DNA of 64,000 nucleotides from Cheilinus undulatus. Taxonomy: Eukaryota > Chordata > Actinopteri > Labriformes > Labridae. The stretch is from the NCBI RefSeq assembly GCF_018320785.1, contig NC_054877.1, positions 39,206,151 through 39,270,150 of the forward strand. Reading direction: 5' to 3'. Positions 1 through 14,418 of the stretch are shown here, in pieces. The number at the start of each line of letters is the position of its first letter. Position 1 is the first letter of the stretch. The position numbers and the translations under genes are program-made. Below the pieces are notes generated by a model. It saw only the letters and a program-made list of their open reading frames with translations. It ran no database searches and was not told where the DNA came from.

Positions 1-384
1 TAATGTTTCAGCAATTACTTCTCTGTTGCTTTTCTGTTTGTGTAGATTATGGTTTAGCTATGAAGTCTGACATTAGTTTCCAAATGGTTTAGTGCAGTGT
101 GCCTATCCAAATTGTTCACATTACAAATTAAAGGTAATTTCATTTCTTGAATATGGTTTATTTTGAAAGTGCTATTTTGTACTACAATATATCCACACTC
201 ACACCTACGACCAATTTAGAGTCTAATACAGCATAAAAATAGAATTAATTTGTTGCTGCTTTGATAAGAATGATTATCTTTTAGGTTAAAAATAAAATAT
301 ATTTATCAAAGATTTATTTTCCAATGGACCATGATTTTCCTGACCTCCATGGGCCCCCAGTATGGCTGGGCCCCTTAAAGCTTT

Positions 385-405
385 AATAATAATAATAATA
401 ATAAT
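385..405. repeat. (AAT)n microsatellite
   Basis: Seven uninterrupted AAT units. A similar and longer array is at 37311-37346. Confidence 0.9.
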
Positions 406-829
406 ATCTTGAATTTATATCGCACCTTTCAAGAAACCCAAGGACGCTTTACAGGAACACATAGACATGGACAAACTATGTGAGGGGTAGGATGAGTGTA
501 AGGGGTGCTTTAGTGAAGACTGTAGGCTGTGGTGGACAGGTGGTGCTTGAGACGTTTTTTGAAAATATCCAGAGATGGAGCGCTACGAATGTCTGCAGGA
601 AGAGTGTTCCAGAGGGTGGGAGCTGCAGCACCGAAGGCTCCGTCTCCATAGGTTCGGAGTTTGGTTTTGGGCATGGAAAGTAGGCCGGTGTCTGAAGATC
701 GAAGGTTGCCCTCTTATGGGCGGCCTTTTCAACAACACACAATCAGACTAAAAGGAGTTGCGACTTCCAAGTGAGTCATTTGACTTAAAATGTGTGTCTG
801 AATCAGATAAAAAAATACACGGTCTCCAC

Positions 830-1470
830 CTGTTTTAAGGTCAGTGTTCATGATTCAATCAGAAAGAGACTGGGCAAAAATGTCATCCATGGTGGAGTTC
901 CAAGGCCAAAACCACTGCTGACCAAAAAGAACACAAAAGCTCCTCTCGAAACACCTGATGATCACTGAGACTTTTGGGACAATATACTGTGGACTAATGA
1001 GACAAAAGCTACATACATCCTGCTACATCTGGCGTAAAACCTTGACTTTCCGTAACTGATGGAACCATGAATTCTGCTCTCTACCAGAAAATCCTGATGT
1101 CCGGAAATGTCCGGCCATCAGTGAAAGACCTCGAGCTTGAGTGCACTTGGGTTATGCAGCAGGATGAGGATCTGAAACACACCAGGAAGTCCGCCTCTGA
1201 ATGGACTAAATGGAGTGGCCTAGTCAAAGTCAGACTTAAATCTGATCGAGATGCTGTGGCAGGACCTTTGACAGGCCGCTCATGCTGGAAAACCCTCCAG
1301 CGAGTTCTGCAAAGAAAAGTGTGCCAAAAGTCTTCCACAGTGATGTAAAAGACTCACTATCAATGATCACAAATGCTTGCTTGCAGTTGTTGCTGCCGAG
1401 GGTGGAACACCCAGTTATTAGGTTTAGGGGGCAATCATTTTTTCACATAGGGCCAGAAAGGTTTGGTTGG
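830..1470 (+). mobile_element. Tc1-like transposon remnant, family B, copy 1
   Basis: Tc1-type text such as TCCAAGGCCAAAACCACTGC and the end fragment GGGGGCAATCATTTTTTCAC is shared with the copies at 16430-17010 (reversed) and 51815-53395. Stops and frameshifts break every frame, so the transposase is dead. The left end is not resolved. Confidence 0.65.
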
Positions 1471-2404
1471 AATAGAGTTGAAGTTGTAAAAATTAGACTT
1501 TTAAGATAATCGCTCACTTTTGTGATAGTAATCCATCAGGAACACGAACTTATACAAGCTTTACTTGATTGTTGAACACTTGGCTCTGCTAAATATTGCA
1601 GCAGAGGAACAGCTTAAGGAGTTAAACTTCCTGATCAGTCCTGTGTGTTGTTTCTGTATCCCTCTCCATTTGCAGTCAAAACCACAGTGGCCTCATTCAA
1701 AGGACTGAGGGGGCTGTGTTTATCATGCTGAGCTGGGGTCTGTCAGAACACAGCCAAAGACCCCCTGTGGTCTCCATTCCTCTGGTCTTGCTGTTTTAGG
1801 ATGTGTATGCTTGTGTTTCCTCAAGAGGGAAAGTTCTTCACGGAATGAGCGGGCGGAGTCTCTTGTATATTTCAATAAAGCTTCAGCGATGTTTCTATCT
1901 GCTGATTGGAGAATAATGAGGTTTTACTTCATACTGCTGCTCTGATGTTGAACCTGCTCAGCAGGGGTGCAGCAGCTTTGATATGGCCTCATTCTCCTTT
2001 ATCATACTCAGTTACAAAGGAACCAGCTGTCTTAATGAAACTCTGAAACTTGCCTCTAATTTTGCTCTAAAATGCTTCTTAATCCTGATTTATACTTCTG
2101 CATTGAATCTGGCATACGCCAAAGGTCAACATAGCCCTGAACCCTGTATTCTACTGTTACTTGTTAAACTGTTTTGTGTCATTTTGGATTTTTCTTCTGT
2201 CTTGATCAGCCAAAGAGGTGGAGGTCAGGTGGGTCGTAGGCCTCCTGACAAACAGCTGTGCCCAATATTTTCTAGTTTATGCCCAAAACTCTCAGTTTGG
2301 AAGAAAAAGACTTTCAAGCATCATGTGGTCAGTTAATGCAACATTGTCCTGGCATTTGATCATAGGGACATGTTAGACTAGGGTGTGTCCTGTAATTAGC
2401 ATCA

Positions 2405-3260
<856 letters not shown>

Positions 3261-3319
3261 TGAAAACAGAAATTGGTTGTAGTTATTTGCATTAGTGATT
3301 TTCATTAGTAATTGGTGAT

Positions 3320-4620
3320 TTTCCTCAAATGAAAGCTATTTTAAACAAAGACATCTTTGCAGATCAAGTTCCATATTGACATAGGAGCCCTTCTTTGATA
3401 TCACCTTAACAACTCTCTCATCCATTGAGCTTATAAGTTCATGATAGTTTCTGCCTGTATTTCCTTTGTGGACTCCAGAATAGCCTCCCAGAGCTGCTGT
3501 TTTGAGCTAAATCCTCACCCTCATAGAGCTTCCTTTAAGGATGCTCCACAGGTTCTCAACAGGGTTGAGGTCAGAGGATGATGGTGGCTACAACATGATT
3601 TTTTTTTTTATCCTTTATGACCATAGCAGCCAAGGCCTCAGTGGGATTTTTTGCAGCGCAGGATGGTGTGTTGTCTTGCATGAAAATGATTTCACTCCAT
3701 TTGGCACATTTTTTTTTTTTTTGTACAATGGCAGGAAATGGGTGGTTAGAAACTCCACACATCTTGCTGAGGTCATTCTGAGACCTTCTGGCAACTTAAG
3801 GGTTGGGCTTGATTCCAGCCCAAAACATGACTCCATCACCTCCCTGCTGATGTTTCAGCCTTAGTGGGACATGGTGGCGATCCACCAACCATCCAGAACT
3901 TCATCCATCTGGACCATCCAGTATAGCACAGCATTCATCAGTGAAGAAAACTGTTTGAAAATGAGTCTTCATGTATGTCTGAGTTGCCTGCGGTCATTTC
4001 TTGTGGGCATTGGTTAAGGGTGGCTGAAATACAGCTTTACAGCAAGCTTCTGGAGGATCCTGAATCCAGAGGTTCTTGGGACTCCTCGGCACCAGCAGCT
4101 TCAAATACCTGTTTGCTAGTCATCAGTGGATTTTTCACAGCTGCTCTCTGATACGATAAATTTGCCTTACAGAAACTTTATTTAGTACGCCTTTATCTGA
4201 ACGAATCCATCTGCATCCCGAATCATACACAAATCTTTTCACAGTATGATAATCACTCTGAATTTTTCCTCAAATATCCAATGTTTTCATACATTTTGCA
4301 AGATGCAGCACTATTTCATGCTTTTCATCTGCAGAAAGATCTTTCTGTTTCCCATGTTGCATGAAACCTGTGACCTGTTGAAGAATGTGGAACATCCTCC
4401 TTAAGTAGTTTTCCTTTAATCGGGGCTCACCTAGCAAAGTAAGGACCAAACCTGTCTGAGATTGATGCCAGTGATGGAAACTGACAGAAAAAGCAGCACA
4501 AGTGAAAACTTACCTCTACTTATGAAACACAAAAGAAGCTTAAGATTGTTTTCTTTTTTTTTTTCTTTGTAATTTGAACGGCTTGCACAGTCATGCACAT
4601 CAAAAAAACATTTGATAGCG
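3320..4620 (-). mobile_element. Tc1-like transposon remnant, minus strand
   Basis: On the minus strand, broken frames give the Tc1 C-terminal part, including a block like SCKTTHHPALQKIPLRPW around the second catalytic Asp and an end like MDERVVKVISKKGSYVNM near 3420-3370. Multiple stops and homopolymer slippage (T runs at 3600 and 3710) inactivate it. It abuts the plus-strand remnant ending near 3260, so the two probably inserted side by side or one inside the other. Confidence 0.65.
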
Positions 4621-5763
4621 CTTCTTTATGCAGAAGTCACTTCCTGACCCCCATCTGGAGTCGTCCACTGTGACGCCATCTTCAAACAGCCTCTAGACTT
4701 CTTCAGTTTTTCCTGGTGATAACTTCTTCAAAAGTCAGTAAAACTTCTGCTCTCTTTGTAACTTGTTGCTTTAGACACACTTGAAGGTGGCTGATCTTTC
4801 TAGTGCTGCCACGTTGTGCTGACGGTTATTGAAATGTCTTGCCTCTGTTGTTAACTGTGAAACTTTGATTTATTCACTTCAAAGTGCTTTTTCATGTGCT
4901 CCTCTCTTATTTTGCCTCCCTCCTGTTGAGTGAGGAGCAGAGGACAGTCCAAAGCTGCCTGAGATAAAAGCAGAGAAACAGATAAGTGAACAGAATGGGA
5001 ATAAGTGATGCTGACAGGGGAAATAAAATGCAAAGAGAGCAGATATGAGTCATTTATTCCCCTCTTATTAGTTCTCTCATTTCTGTCCACAAGGGGGAGC
5101 GTCTGCCAGGTAGTTAAACATCATGACAGATGGAGCTGAGGGGGTTTGTGTGCTGGGCTCCCCACTCGGTAAGATGGATTAAATGGTAGAAACCGGGGAG
5201 GGGGCGCCTGATGTACAGAACAGGAGGGATAGATGGAGCGTGTAGGATGCAGAGCTAATGGCAGCCTACGGATGATTGGCTGTAACCACCAGCCAATAGG
5301 AGAGAGGGAGGAATAAAGAGACTCAGTGGTGATTAGAGGGTCTCATCTATTAGCAGCTGGGGGAAGGGGCTGATGAAACATGGGTTAATGTGTGTTGAGT
5401 GTTTCTGGGGGGCTTTGTGCTGGATGAATGACCAGAAGGGATGAATGAATTTAGGAAGGAACAAAAAAAAAAACATTCAGATGATTTAAAAGTGGTGGAA
5501 AATGTTTAATTTTATCAAAACACAAGTAAATATGCTTCCTTTTTTGTCTCTTGTCATAGGGTTTTATATATTAATGGATTTTACATGTATAAAATCAAGC
5601 TGCAATTACAGAACATAATGAACATGAAGAAATTAACATAACAAACAGTGCTTTTTATATCCCTCTCTTCTTTGTCCTTTCATTCCTGTTTTAGATCCTT
5701 TCATGTCAGCTCTGTGCTTTTTTCTATGTTTACATGCACCTGATTTGTCTCCCTCTTCCTCTC

Positions 5764-8700
5764 TCACTTTGTTTTCTTGGCCGTCTTTTTGGCGAGGTAG
5801 CTGTGGTAGTAGAAGTTACTGAAGAGAGCGATGAGGCTGAGCGAGTAGGCCAACACCACCGCGTTCATGGAGTCAGGGAAGTCGCAGTCGGCGAACAGGT
5901 TGTAGGTGGTGTGGATGGTTACGATGAAAAACTGGAGCTGGAGGACAGGGGAAATAACAGACCTTTTAGTGAGAAGAAATTGAAAAGGCAAAGGAAATCA
6001 TCATTAAGCATCGGCATGTCTGCACCGCAGAGATGAGAAAGTAGTTCCTTCAGCTTCCTGACCATTACACCAACAGGAACTGTGACGACATTTTATTCAA
6101 ATGCATGGAATTTAGTGTGGAGTTGGCCCCCCTTCTGCAGATGTAACAGCTGGAGGAGAAGGCCAGTCTCTGTTCAGGTCCATCCAAAAGGTGGGACCCA
6201 AGAGTGAGTCACGGAGCTGTTTCCAGTGTGTCGTGAATGTGTGACAGGATACAAAATCATAACAGTCTGTGAGGTACTTTTACTTTTTTTCTGTGGTTCA
6301 AGTTTTGACAGCTGAAAAGAATCCAAAAAACTGCTTGATAGACTTTTTCAGTGTTTTAGGAAAACAAAGTAAGCGCCTTAAAAAGGCCTAAAATTTTTTC
6401 CCACATTTTTGAGAGGTTCTTGTGGACATTTTTCAAGTAAATCTAAAGAAATTTCCACAACAAAGAACTTTTTCAAATTTTTGAACAGTCGTAATACTTT
6501 TCACAGAAAAATTCAGCAGTCTTTCCAGGAGGTTTCAAGGAACATTTCAGGAAGTTTTGGGAACCTTCCTGGAAACATTTTGAAATTTTTGAAACTGTTA
6601 TTTCAAACAATATATTGTCATTTTAAAAAAGAAATAACAATATGCTCAAATTATCAAAAAATACCAGTGCAGTTCCTGTACAGCATGGTCCACTGTCCCC
6701 TATGTGTAGCATTAGTTTTTATATCAAATTGAAATGATCATATTTTCTGTTCTACTTGGCCTATTGACATCAAACAAAAACTGAAATAAACCTTAAAAAT
6801 AATGCTTTCCACACAAATTGATTGCAATGCAAAATGTGGCTTTTTTTCCATACTGCCATGTGACAAAAGTAGCATGCGATGAAATCACGCCAGCGTGATT
6901 GTGGATCGTGGACCTAAGAGTTAAAGTATTAAATCGTCAAAAAGAAAAAAACTGTCTGAGTACAGTCTGGGTTTGATTCAAGAACAGAGTTTGGAGTGTG
7001 GTTTAATTACTTCCAGTCCTGTACCTTCTTGGAAAAAAAAAAAAATCACCGTTTTAGTAAAAAATATACAGGTTAATTTCACATTTCTCCCTTATAGCCC
7101 ACATTTGTGCATCATATCTACACAGCTGTGGCACTGAGCACCACACAGTGCTCCATATTTGGCTCAGAAAAATTCCTAGTTGCAAGCACTGTGTGCTATT
7201 TTGGTATTTTAATGGTTAAAACCAGGGTGGTGATTTTCAAAAGCAGCTCTTATTAGTATTTTATAGATATTTGTTGAGACTCGGGACATGGAGCTTGAAA
7301 ACAGTCAAACCAGGATGGATGGTAACCCCAGAGTTCACTGAAGTATTGTTTAAAGGTTGCATTAGCAGCTACTGCCACAGCTACAGAAGTATACCTGTCA
7401 GTGGTGATTAGCTAAAAGACATATCATCACTGAATACAAGTGTCTCTGCATGCAAATATGTAAATGTGCACATGAATATGAGTGCATATAGGCCACTGTG
7501 AACCAATATCCATATATTAGGTGGAACAGCTATTATATAGAGGACATAAGCAATGACTTTATGTGTGAATGAGGAAGACAAACGCTGCAGATCAGTATAC
7601 CCCACTCCAAACAAACACCCCCACCACTCCGTTATTATAACTCAATAATTACCTCTTAAAAACACAAAGACGTGCCCTTATATACACACAAAGAAAACAA
7701 TCTCCAATCCCTCCAATTACCTCCAGTTTTTCAGCTCCAGTTCACCTCGCTGTGAGGCCAACTGTTAGAAGAAGCTTGGGGGTCAACACAGAGGTCGGCA
7801 CAATTATTCTTACATAATGGCAGGCGTTCACCACACTGACCTATTTATGTTGCTGCCATATTCACAGAAAGACAAACATACAGGATGTATTGTCTCTTCA
7901 TCAGCACTTAATGTAGAAAACAGATGGTCCTGTGGTTAGTTTAGGAGCATCAGCGCTGGTAAGCCGACTAGTTACTGCAACAGTCAGCGAGAACAATGAC
8001 GGACCAAGCAGGTGGCCTTCTGCTGACGTGAAAAGTTTCAAACTGAAGCTTATATAACATATTTATGGTCATTTTTACATATAAGTCTGGTCTGGAGCTA
8101 GTCTGTCTTTATGCTCTATTTCAACAAGCAGCAACTTCTAGAGCCCTCATTCAATACAGTTCATTAACTGTCCACTAGAGGCTGCTCCCCCTATAGGTCC
8201 AATTTATAAATGACCAGCTGTACAGCAGAATTAAGCAGGTTTACTCCCTGTTGCAGAAAAGTAAGAAGTGACCCACCCACAGAAATAACAGGGCCCCTCA
8301 CAGTAGGCAGGGGCCCTTAGCAGGCCTGGAATTTAATTTTTTCATAGTATTTAATGTCATTATTGAATCAAAAGGGACTAAAAGGATTGGTCAACATGTT
8401 GATTTTTAATCAAAAGGAGTAAAATAAAGTACTGGGGAGCCCCTCTACTTCCCTTCGAAAATGTCAAAAAAAAAAACAGTCTAACCTGATACGTCAGATG
8501 GATGTGTTTCACATATCCATCTGGGAAACCTTCGATAGACAGAGTTTGGGAAAGGGCAGCATGTCTGAAAAAACACTCGGAGGGTAATTGGATGAATGTT
8601 CTGTCTGTCACATCAGAGCAACAAAACACGTGACGTTATCGCTGCTACTGAGGTGCGCATGTGCAGCTACCGAGGAATAAACTAGAACTGTTAAATGTGA

Positions 8701-11700
8701 ACCATAGCAACTATAGACATGTCAGTACACGACTTTTGTCGTTTCTGAAAAGAAAACAACTCACTGCTGTTCTTTGTTCTACTTTTAACAAAGAAATGTC
8801 GTCAAGTTCTGATAAAGCCCACTTTAGCGGCATCCACGCTAATGTCTTCCATCATAACGGCACGGCCTCTTGTTGCTGCTTGCCTATGTCATGACTCCGC
8901 CGTGCCCAAAACTACTGCCCCTCATCACTGATTGGTCCTGTCACTTTCTAACCGGGCCCAAATGGTTCAGACGGGAGCTTTGCAAGATGGATTTGCCAGT
9001 GAGAAACAAGGAAACGGACGTATCCATCTGCTTTGCAAAGTTAAAGAAAGTTAGGATAGTGGAAGACAAGAAAGCAGGGACGGAGAGCAAAATGTGGAGG
9101 ATGATGGGGGAGAAGAAAGCAGGGACAGAGAGTAAGATGAGGATGATGGAAAAGAAAGCAGGGACAGAGAGTAAGATGAGGAGGATGGAAAAGAAAGCAG
9201 GGACAGAGAGTAAGATGAGGATGATGGAAAAGAAAGCAGGGACAGAGAGTAAGATGAGGATGATGGAAAAGAAAGCAAGGACAGAGAGTAAGATGAGGAG
9301 GATGGAGAAGAAAGCAGGGACAGAGAGCAAGATGAGGCTAATAAACAGAACTAAGGTGAAGGAAATAACAAGTAAATTTAATTAACCATTTAAAAGAATA
9401 TTTCTAGGTAACATAGGAAAATTATAGTTCAAAATTAAGTCTAATAATTGCATAAATGTTCTTAAAACAATGCAACATTTCTTGCTCAGCTCTCTGGCTA
9501 AGGGGGGGCCATGTGTAATTTTCTTTCTGGGGTCCAAATTCCCTAGCTACACCCCTGTATGTACCACATTTCTGAGTCTTTTTTAATATCCCAACTTTGG
9601 TCTAGGTTTATGGCTTTACATAAACAATAAAACAATTACCTAATAAAAAGTTCCAGCCAGCCAATGTTACCAGGGACAGAAAGAAAAAAGCTCATGTTAT
9701 TAGGGGACAATGGTTATGTATTTAGAAAGTCTGAATCTGTTTAAAACTTGTGTGCATATAATTGTTGTATGAGTGTTTTTGCTAAGAAAATAACATTTGG
9801 CCATCATAGCTTGAATTAAGGATGGACCATGTTTTTGCTAACCATTTTTGGCCACCACATGTGACTGGGGCCCAGGAAACTTTCACCCTTTATCCCCCTT
9901 TATGGGTGGCCTTGGTTGGGCTGTGTGGGGAAACTGAAGAACAGACTACAGCAGTATTGAATCGGTAAAGTCACTTTATTTTAATTACTTTTTGGAAATA
10001 CTTTACAGCTAATATTGTTAAACTACCATGCGATAGAATTTTGAAAGCAAGACTTTCCTGTAACATTAGAAATTGTTGTGCTACTCTAAGTCCTAAGTAA
10101 ATTTTTAGTGGAGGTTACAGTTGAGATCATCAGTTATTGAAGACTAATATGGGACATCTAATAGACAAGACTCAGTTTTTATTTGCAATGTGGAGTTTTA
10201 ATGTGGAGCCCACTTAACAGGGCATTGGTTAGATATTTGTTTGGACGATTTGTTGCTGTTTTCAGAGGAGGATAGTATTTGGCTGTAGTAAGCTTCTAAG
10301 TTATGGTAGCAGCTAATTATACCAACAGGTTTCTAAAATAACTTGATATTTGTGCCACATTTTTGCAGTATGAAATCCCAGTTTTATATATTTATACATA
10401 TCTTTATAAGTTTGTAGTACACAGCAGAGTCTGTCTGCTCCAGCTGTGGTTAATGTAAATTAATTTATTCATGGTTTTTCTTGCAGGGGTGTTAGGTTTG
10501 TCATCAGCATTTCCCTGCAGATAACACAGCAGGCAGTAGTGATGACGGGGTGTTTTATTTTACAAGGTTCACGCTGTTCAAGCGCTTCAGTCTGCCTACT
10601 GAGAAGTCAGTGTGATGGCACATTACTGAAACAAAATGGTGGATTTATAAAGACCGTTTTTTCATAAAACAAAGAGTTTAGATCTTGTGTCATACAACCC
10701 CAATTCCAAAAAAGTTGGGGCAATGTTTAAAATGTAAATAAAAACATAAAGGAATCGTTTGCAAATCTCATAAACTCACATTTTATTCACAGTTGACCAA
10801 AAATGACATGTCAGATGTTGAAACTGACACTTTTGACCATTTCATGAAAATATTTTTATTTTGAACAGAATGACAGCAACAAATGTCAAAAAAGTAACAG
10901 GGTGAGAAAGGCTGGAGAAGTAAATGGTACTGATGACAAACAGCTGGAGGATAATTTTGCAGCTAACTAGGTTAACTGGCAACAAGTCAGTTACATGACT
11001 GGGTATAAAAGGAGCATTTTAGAGAAACAGAGTCTCTTAGAATTAAAGATGTGCAGAGGTTTGCCAATGTTGGACAAACTGTGGAACAAATGGTGGAACA
11101 AATTTCAGAAAAAATGTTCCTGAACGTAAAATTGTGAAGACTTTTAATATCCCAACATCAACAGGACATTATATCAGTAGTTCCAACCTGGTGGTCCAGA
11201 CACCCCTGGGGAGGGGCAGCTAGTGCCAAAGCCATATGTGAACCTGATTCTCCGGGCCAAAGCTCCTTTAGAATGGAGTGAGGCAAAATGGAAAACTGTT
11301 CTGTGGTCAGACGAATCAGAATTTGAAAATCTTTATGGAAACCACGTACGCTGAGTCCTGCAAACTAAAAGGGAGATGGACCATCCAGCTTGTTATCAGC
11401 ACACAGTTCAAAAGCCTGCATCTCTGATGGTGGGGGGTTGCATTAGTTTGGTAGCTTGCACATCTGGAAAGGCACTATCAGTGCTGAAAAGTATACAGAT
11501 GTTTAAGAGCAAATTATAGTCCCATTTTTAGAACCTACATCTGACAAGCATGGATCAACAGTCCTCTCCCAGAGCTCCAGCTACTGGTCTCCTCATTTTC
11601 TAGACATTTACAGACTGGTAAACAAAGCTTTTTTGAGATGTGTTGCTGCCATCAAATTCAAATGAGCTAATACTTTTCATGAAATGGTGAAATATCTCTG

Positions 11701-14418
11701 TTTCAACATCTGACATGTTATGAGATTTGACAATCATTACATTCTGTTTTTATTTACATTTTACATAGCGCCCCAGCTTTTTTGGAATGTGGGTTGTATT
11801 TTAGCTCTTATGTTTGTATCCATTGCTGTATCAGTGAAGAGCAAGCTGCTCCAGGTGAAAGATACATTCAGTTTAAATTTGAGAGCTTAAGTTGATTTGA
11901 GAGTAAAGGAAAGCAGATGAACAATAATTGAATGGTTTTTACTCATAGAAATACTGACCAGCTGCAGGGATGTGAGGTAACGTTTCCACCAGAGGTATTT
12001 CAACATTCCTGGACCCAACGCTGCCAGGCCGTAGTACAGATACATCACTACATGAACCAGAGAGTTAATCAGACCAATCAGGAAAGCTGTGGACACAAAA
12101 CAGAGGAGATTTTTACACTGCATTCTCTTCAAAACTAAATTTGGACAGCTCTTATATTTATGGCCGTAGTCTGAGACCAGATTGGCGTGTTGGCATTCAC
12201 TCACACTGGCCACCGGCCACATATTTCACCCCGGCCCACCAGTTGAAGATCATGGTGGCATGATGGTAGACGTGGAGGAAGGTCAGCTGGTTGTTCTTCT
12301 TCCTCAGAATGAAAAATATCTGAGCCACAGAGACAGAGAGATACTGTGACTGCAGTGTCACACTCACAGGCACAGACAGCACGTTTGAAAAGAAGAGCTG
12401 TCACTTTATCTGAGGATTTTAACCAGTAAAACTTTTTCTCCCTCCTGTCATACTCACAGTGTCACTGAGCTCAATGACTTTAGAGAAGTAGAACCACCAG
12501 CACACTCTTGCCATCTGTCCAACAGGGTGAAAAATGTGTGATTAGTCTGGTAGCATTTTTTCCTTCCCTGTGTATGATTTCTACTTCAGATTATTTGTTA
12601 AACAGTGATTTAAGAAGAGCATGCTCTGTTTCACTGTCATGTCAACATACTGACTGTTTGGCTTTTGTTTTGTTGACAGTATGTTGACCTTAAAGGTCGA
12701 GGCCAAAATCAAATTTCAGAACTGAGCTGTGTCTACAAGAGTATTAATAAAGATTTACCCGCATGGCCAGTGGGCTGTTGCTGTAGTCGACAGGCTGACA
12801 CAGCAGACTGTATTTGGCCAACCAGGAGGACGCTGTGAACTGGAGGACAGAGAAATTATTTCTTTTGTCTTTCAAAAAGCACAGGAGGTGTAAGTGTAAG
12901 TCGTGCATTTGTGCTTTTCATTTTCAAGAAAATGCAATAAAATAAAAGAAAAAGAAATCTGTTTCATTGGGTCTTTCTTAATCCAGTGTATGAGTGCCAA
13001 TGGGTGCAAAATTACATTTTTTTATCCTCTCATATCTGCACTCAAATGTTCCAAAAGTGCTCTGGAGCTGTGGTTCTCAACTGGGACACAAAAGTGGGTC
13101 ACGGAGCCATTTTCAGTGGGTCACCACCAGGTATCTGAAAAAACGAGTGGTGGCTAAACTCCTGAAGACCTTATTGGACATGCACTGATACCTTTCATTT
13201 ACCCTGTTGGGTAAATCTAAATGTTTGATCAATATTTCAACTAATTAATCTCCTATTCTTGCAATAAATGGATACTTTTCCCATGATAATGAAGTAATTT
13301 CACAAATTTCCTGGAAAATTGGCAAAAATTAACACATAATGATGGGAACAGAGGGTATAAAATCAGGTGTTTTGGTCCAATCATGCTCCAAACTGCAATG
13401 TATTCAGTTAACCAAACATGCATTGTAGAATTTTTTTTTAAACTTGGGTTGTGATCTGTTGTACGACAGACTGGTGGGTCTTAAGGCCGGATCAGTTGAG
13501 AACCACTACTCTAGATCAGGGTTGTCTAACTCATTTTGGGTCCTGGTCCCGTATGCCGGACAGTTTTTTGACATCAAATATAAATATCTATGAATATAAA
13601 TGATCCAATGATGCACATACCACCTGTCACATTTCTGTGACAGAAAAGATGTTTTCACTTTTCTGCCGCTCTGTTTTGGCATGGGTTTGCGATCATTACA
13701 GTTGGGTCTTCTGGTGAATCCAATAGCTGCTGCCGCGTTAGCTGTTAGCTTGGATGTAATCACAGCAGTCATAAGGCTTTCAGTACATGTAAACCCCGCC
13801 CATACCAAACTCTGTATGGCTCTGAAGGTATTGTCACTCAGTCAGTCAGTAAGTCACATGTGTAGGACTGACCTCAGCAATCAGCCAATAAAAAATGCTA
13901 ATTATTTGACAGCCCCTATGAATCCACATTTTAAAAGTGGAGCTGAAATAACAGAATAGAGAAAACCTTATGCAAAGAGCACATCATCCTTCTCCAGCCA
14001 TACATCACCTCAGACTAGCTGTTTCTACAACTTGCAGCAATCTGCCTTCACATGTGAACATTAACATTCAATAGTACCTCATAGAACATGTATGCAGACA
14101 GGCAGACCATGGCAAAGTTGTAAACAATCAGGACGGGTTTGAGGTTGACCGGCTGTCTTTTGGCCATCAGCTTTGGTCCCAGCCAGATAATGAACAGGTA
14201 ACACAGGAAGATACAGCCGACAGGAACAGGAGAATAGACCAGGGGCCAGCCATCTGTCCGCTTATCTGCACAGAGGATAAAGAAAAAAGATAACTGCTAG
14301 GTTTGATATTTTTTCTTCTATAAAACTGAAATATGCATGTAACAAACATTAGGGAAAGTGGTAACTTGCCTCCATTTCCCAGAATTCCTTGGTAGAAAAG
14401 TTGTAATTTCTGCCACAT
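5764..14418 (-). CDS. elovl8b: ELOVL8-type very-long-chain fatty acid elongase, 7 coding exons
   Basis: Seven minus-strand exons join in phase: 14418-14370, 14265-14078, 12839-12759, 12514-12458, 12319-12205, 12086-11959 and 5937-5764 (792 nt, 263 aa). ELOVL enzymes carry out the condensation step of microsomal fatty-acid elongation in the ER membrane. Exon 5 carries the catalytic histidine box HVYHH at about residues 141-145, after the family motif [14 protein letters not shown]. Other family blocks are KVIEL in exon 4, the hydrophobic MYLYYGL segment in exon 6 and several membrane segments. The protein ends KKTK, a KKxx ER-retrieval signal. Length fits ELOVL8 (about 263-267 aa), and the block [20 protein letters not shown] points to ELOVL8 rather than ELOVL4, which it otherwise resembles. 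Intron 1 has a GC donor; the other introns are GT-AG. The last intron (6 kb) is full of repeats. The 8b rather than 8a assignment is from memory of the paralogues and is less sure than the family. Confidence 0.87.
5938..8150. other. elovl8b: elovl8b last intron, first part: nothing recognised
   Basis: Intronic, AT-rich, with an A-run at 7034-7046. No coding exon, RNA gene or named repeat is visible. Confidence 0.5.
8900..9060. repeat. dispersed repeat shared with 33640-34085
   Basis: The segment with ACTGATTGGTCCTG...GGGAGCTTTGCAAGATGGAT has a diverged, inverted counterpart around 33900-34030 (GATCCATCTTGAAAAGCTCC in plus orientation). It is probably part of a nonautonomous DNA transposon; neither terminus was resolved. 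Confidence 0.45.
9068..9346. repeat. 39-bp minisatellite, 7 units
   Basis: Seven units of 39 bp (the first 45 bp) follow one another. As the period is divisible by three, one frame gives repeated [13 protein letters not shown] peptides (open from 8870 to 9385), and two minus-strand frames stay open as well. It lies in the last elovl8b intron. Open frames on both strands are explained by the repeat period, so I call no gene. Confidence 0.9.
10695..11796 (+). mobile_element. Tc1/mariner-type element with long terminal repeats, copy 1
   Basis: Terminal inverted repeats begin CAACCCCAATTCCAAAAAAG on the left. The right end, CAGCTTTTTTGGAATGTGGG then TTG, is flanked by TA. Internal text matches the fish family copies at 14754-15770, 26330-26935, 28900-28985 and 39371-41012. 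The transposase region is frameshifted and internally deleted. It lies in the last elovl8b intron. Confidence 0.75.
13068..13508. mobile_element. hAT-type MITE (GTGGTTCTCAACTG ends)
   Basis: The left end CTGTGGTTCTCAACTGG and the inverted right end TAGTGGTTCTCAACTG are flanked by 8-bp duplications, CTCTGGAG and CTCTAGAT (6 of 8 match; hAT elements favour such targets). A second copy is at 32132-32836. It inserted in elovl8b intron 2. Confidence 0.7.

Noticed and set aside
8941-9330. Minus-strand 129-aa frame of repeated [10 protein letters not shown] units as a membrane protein
   Set aside because: It is the antisense translation of the 39-bp minisatellite.
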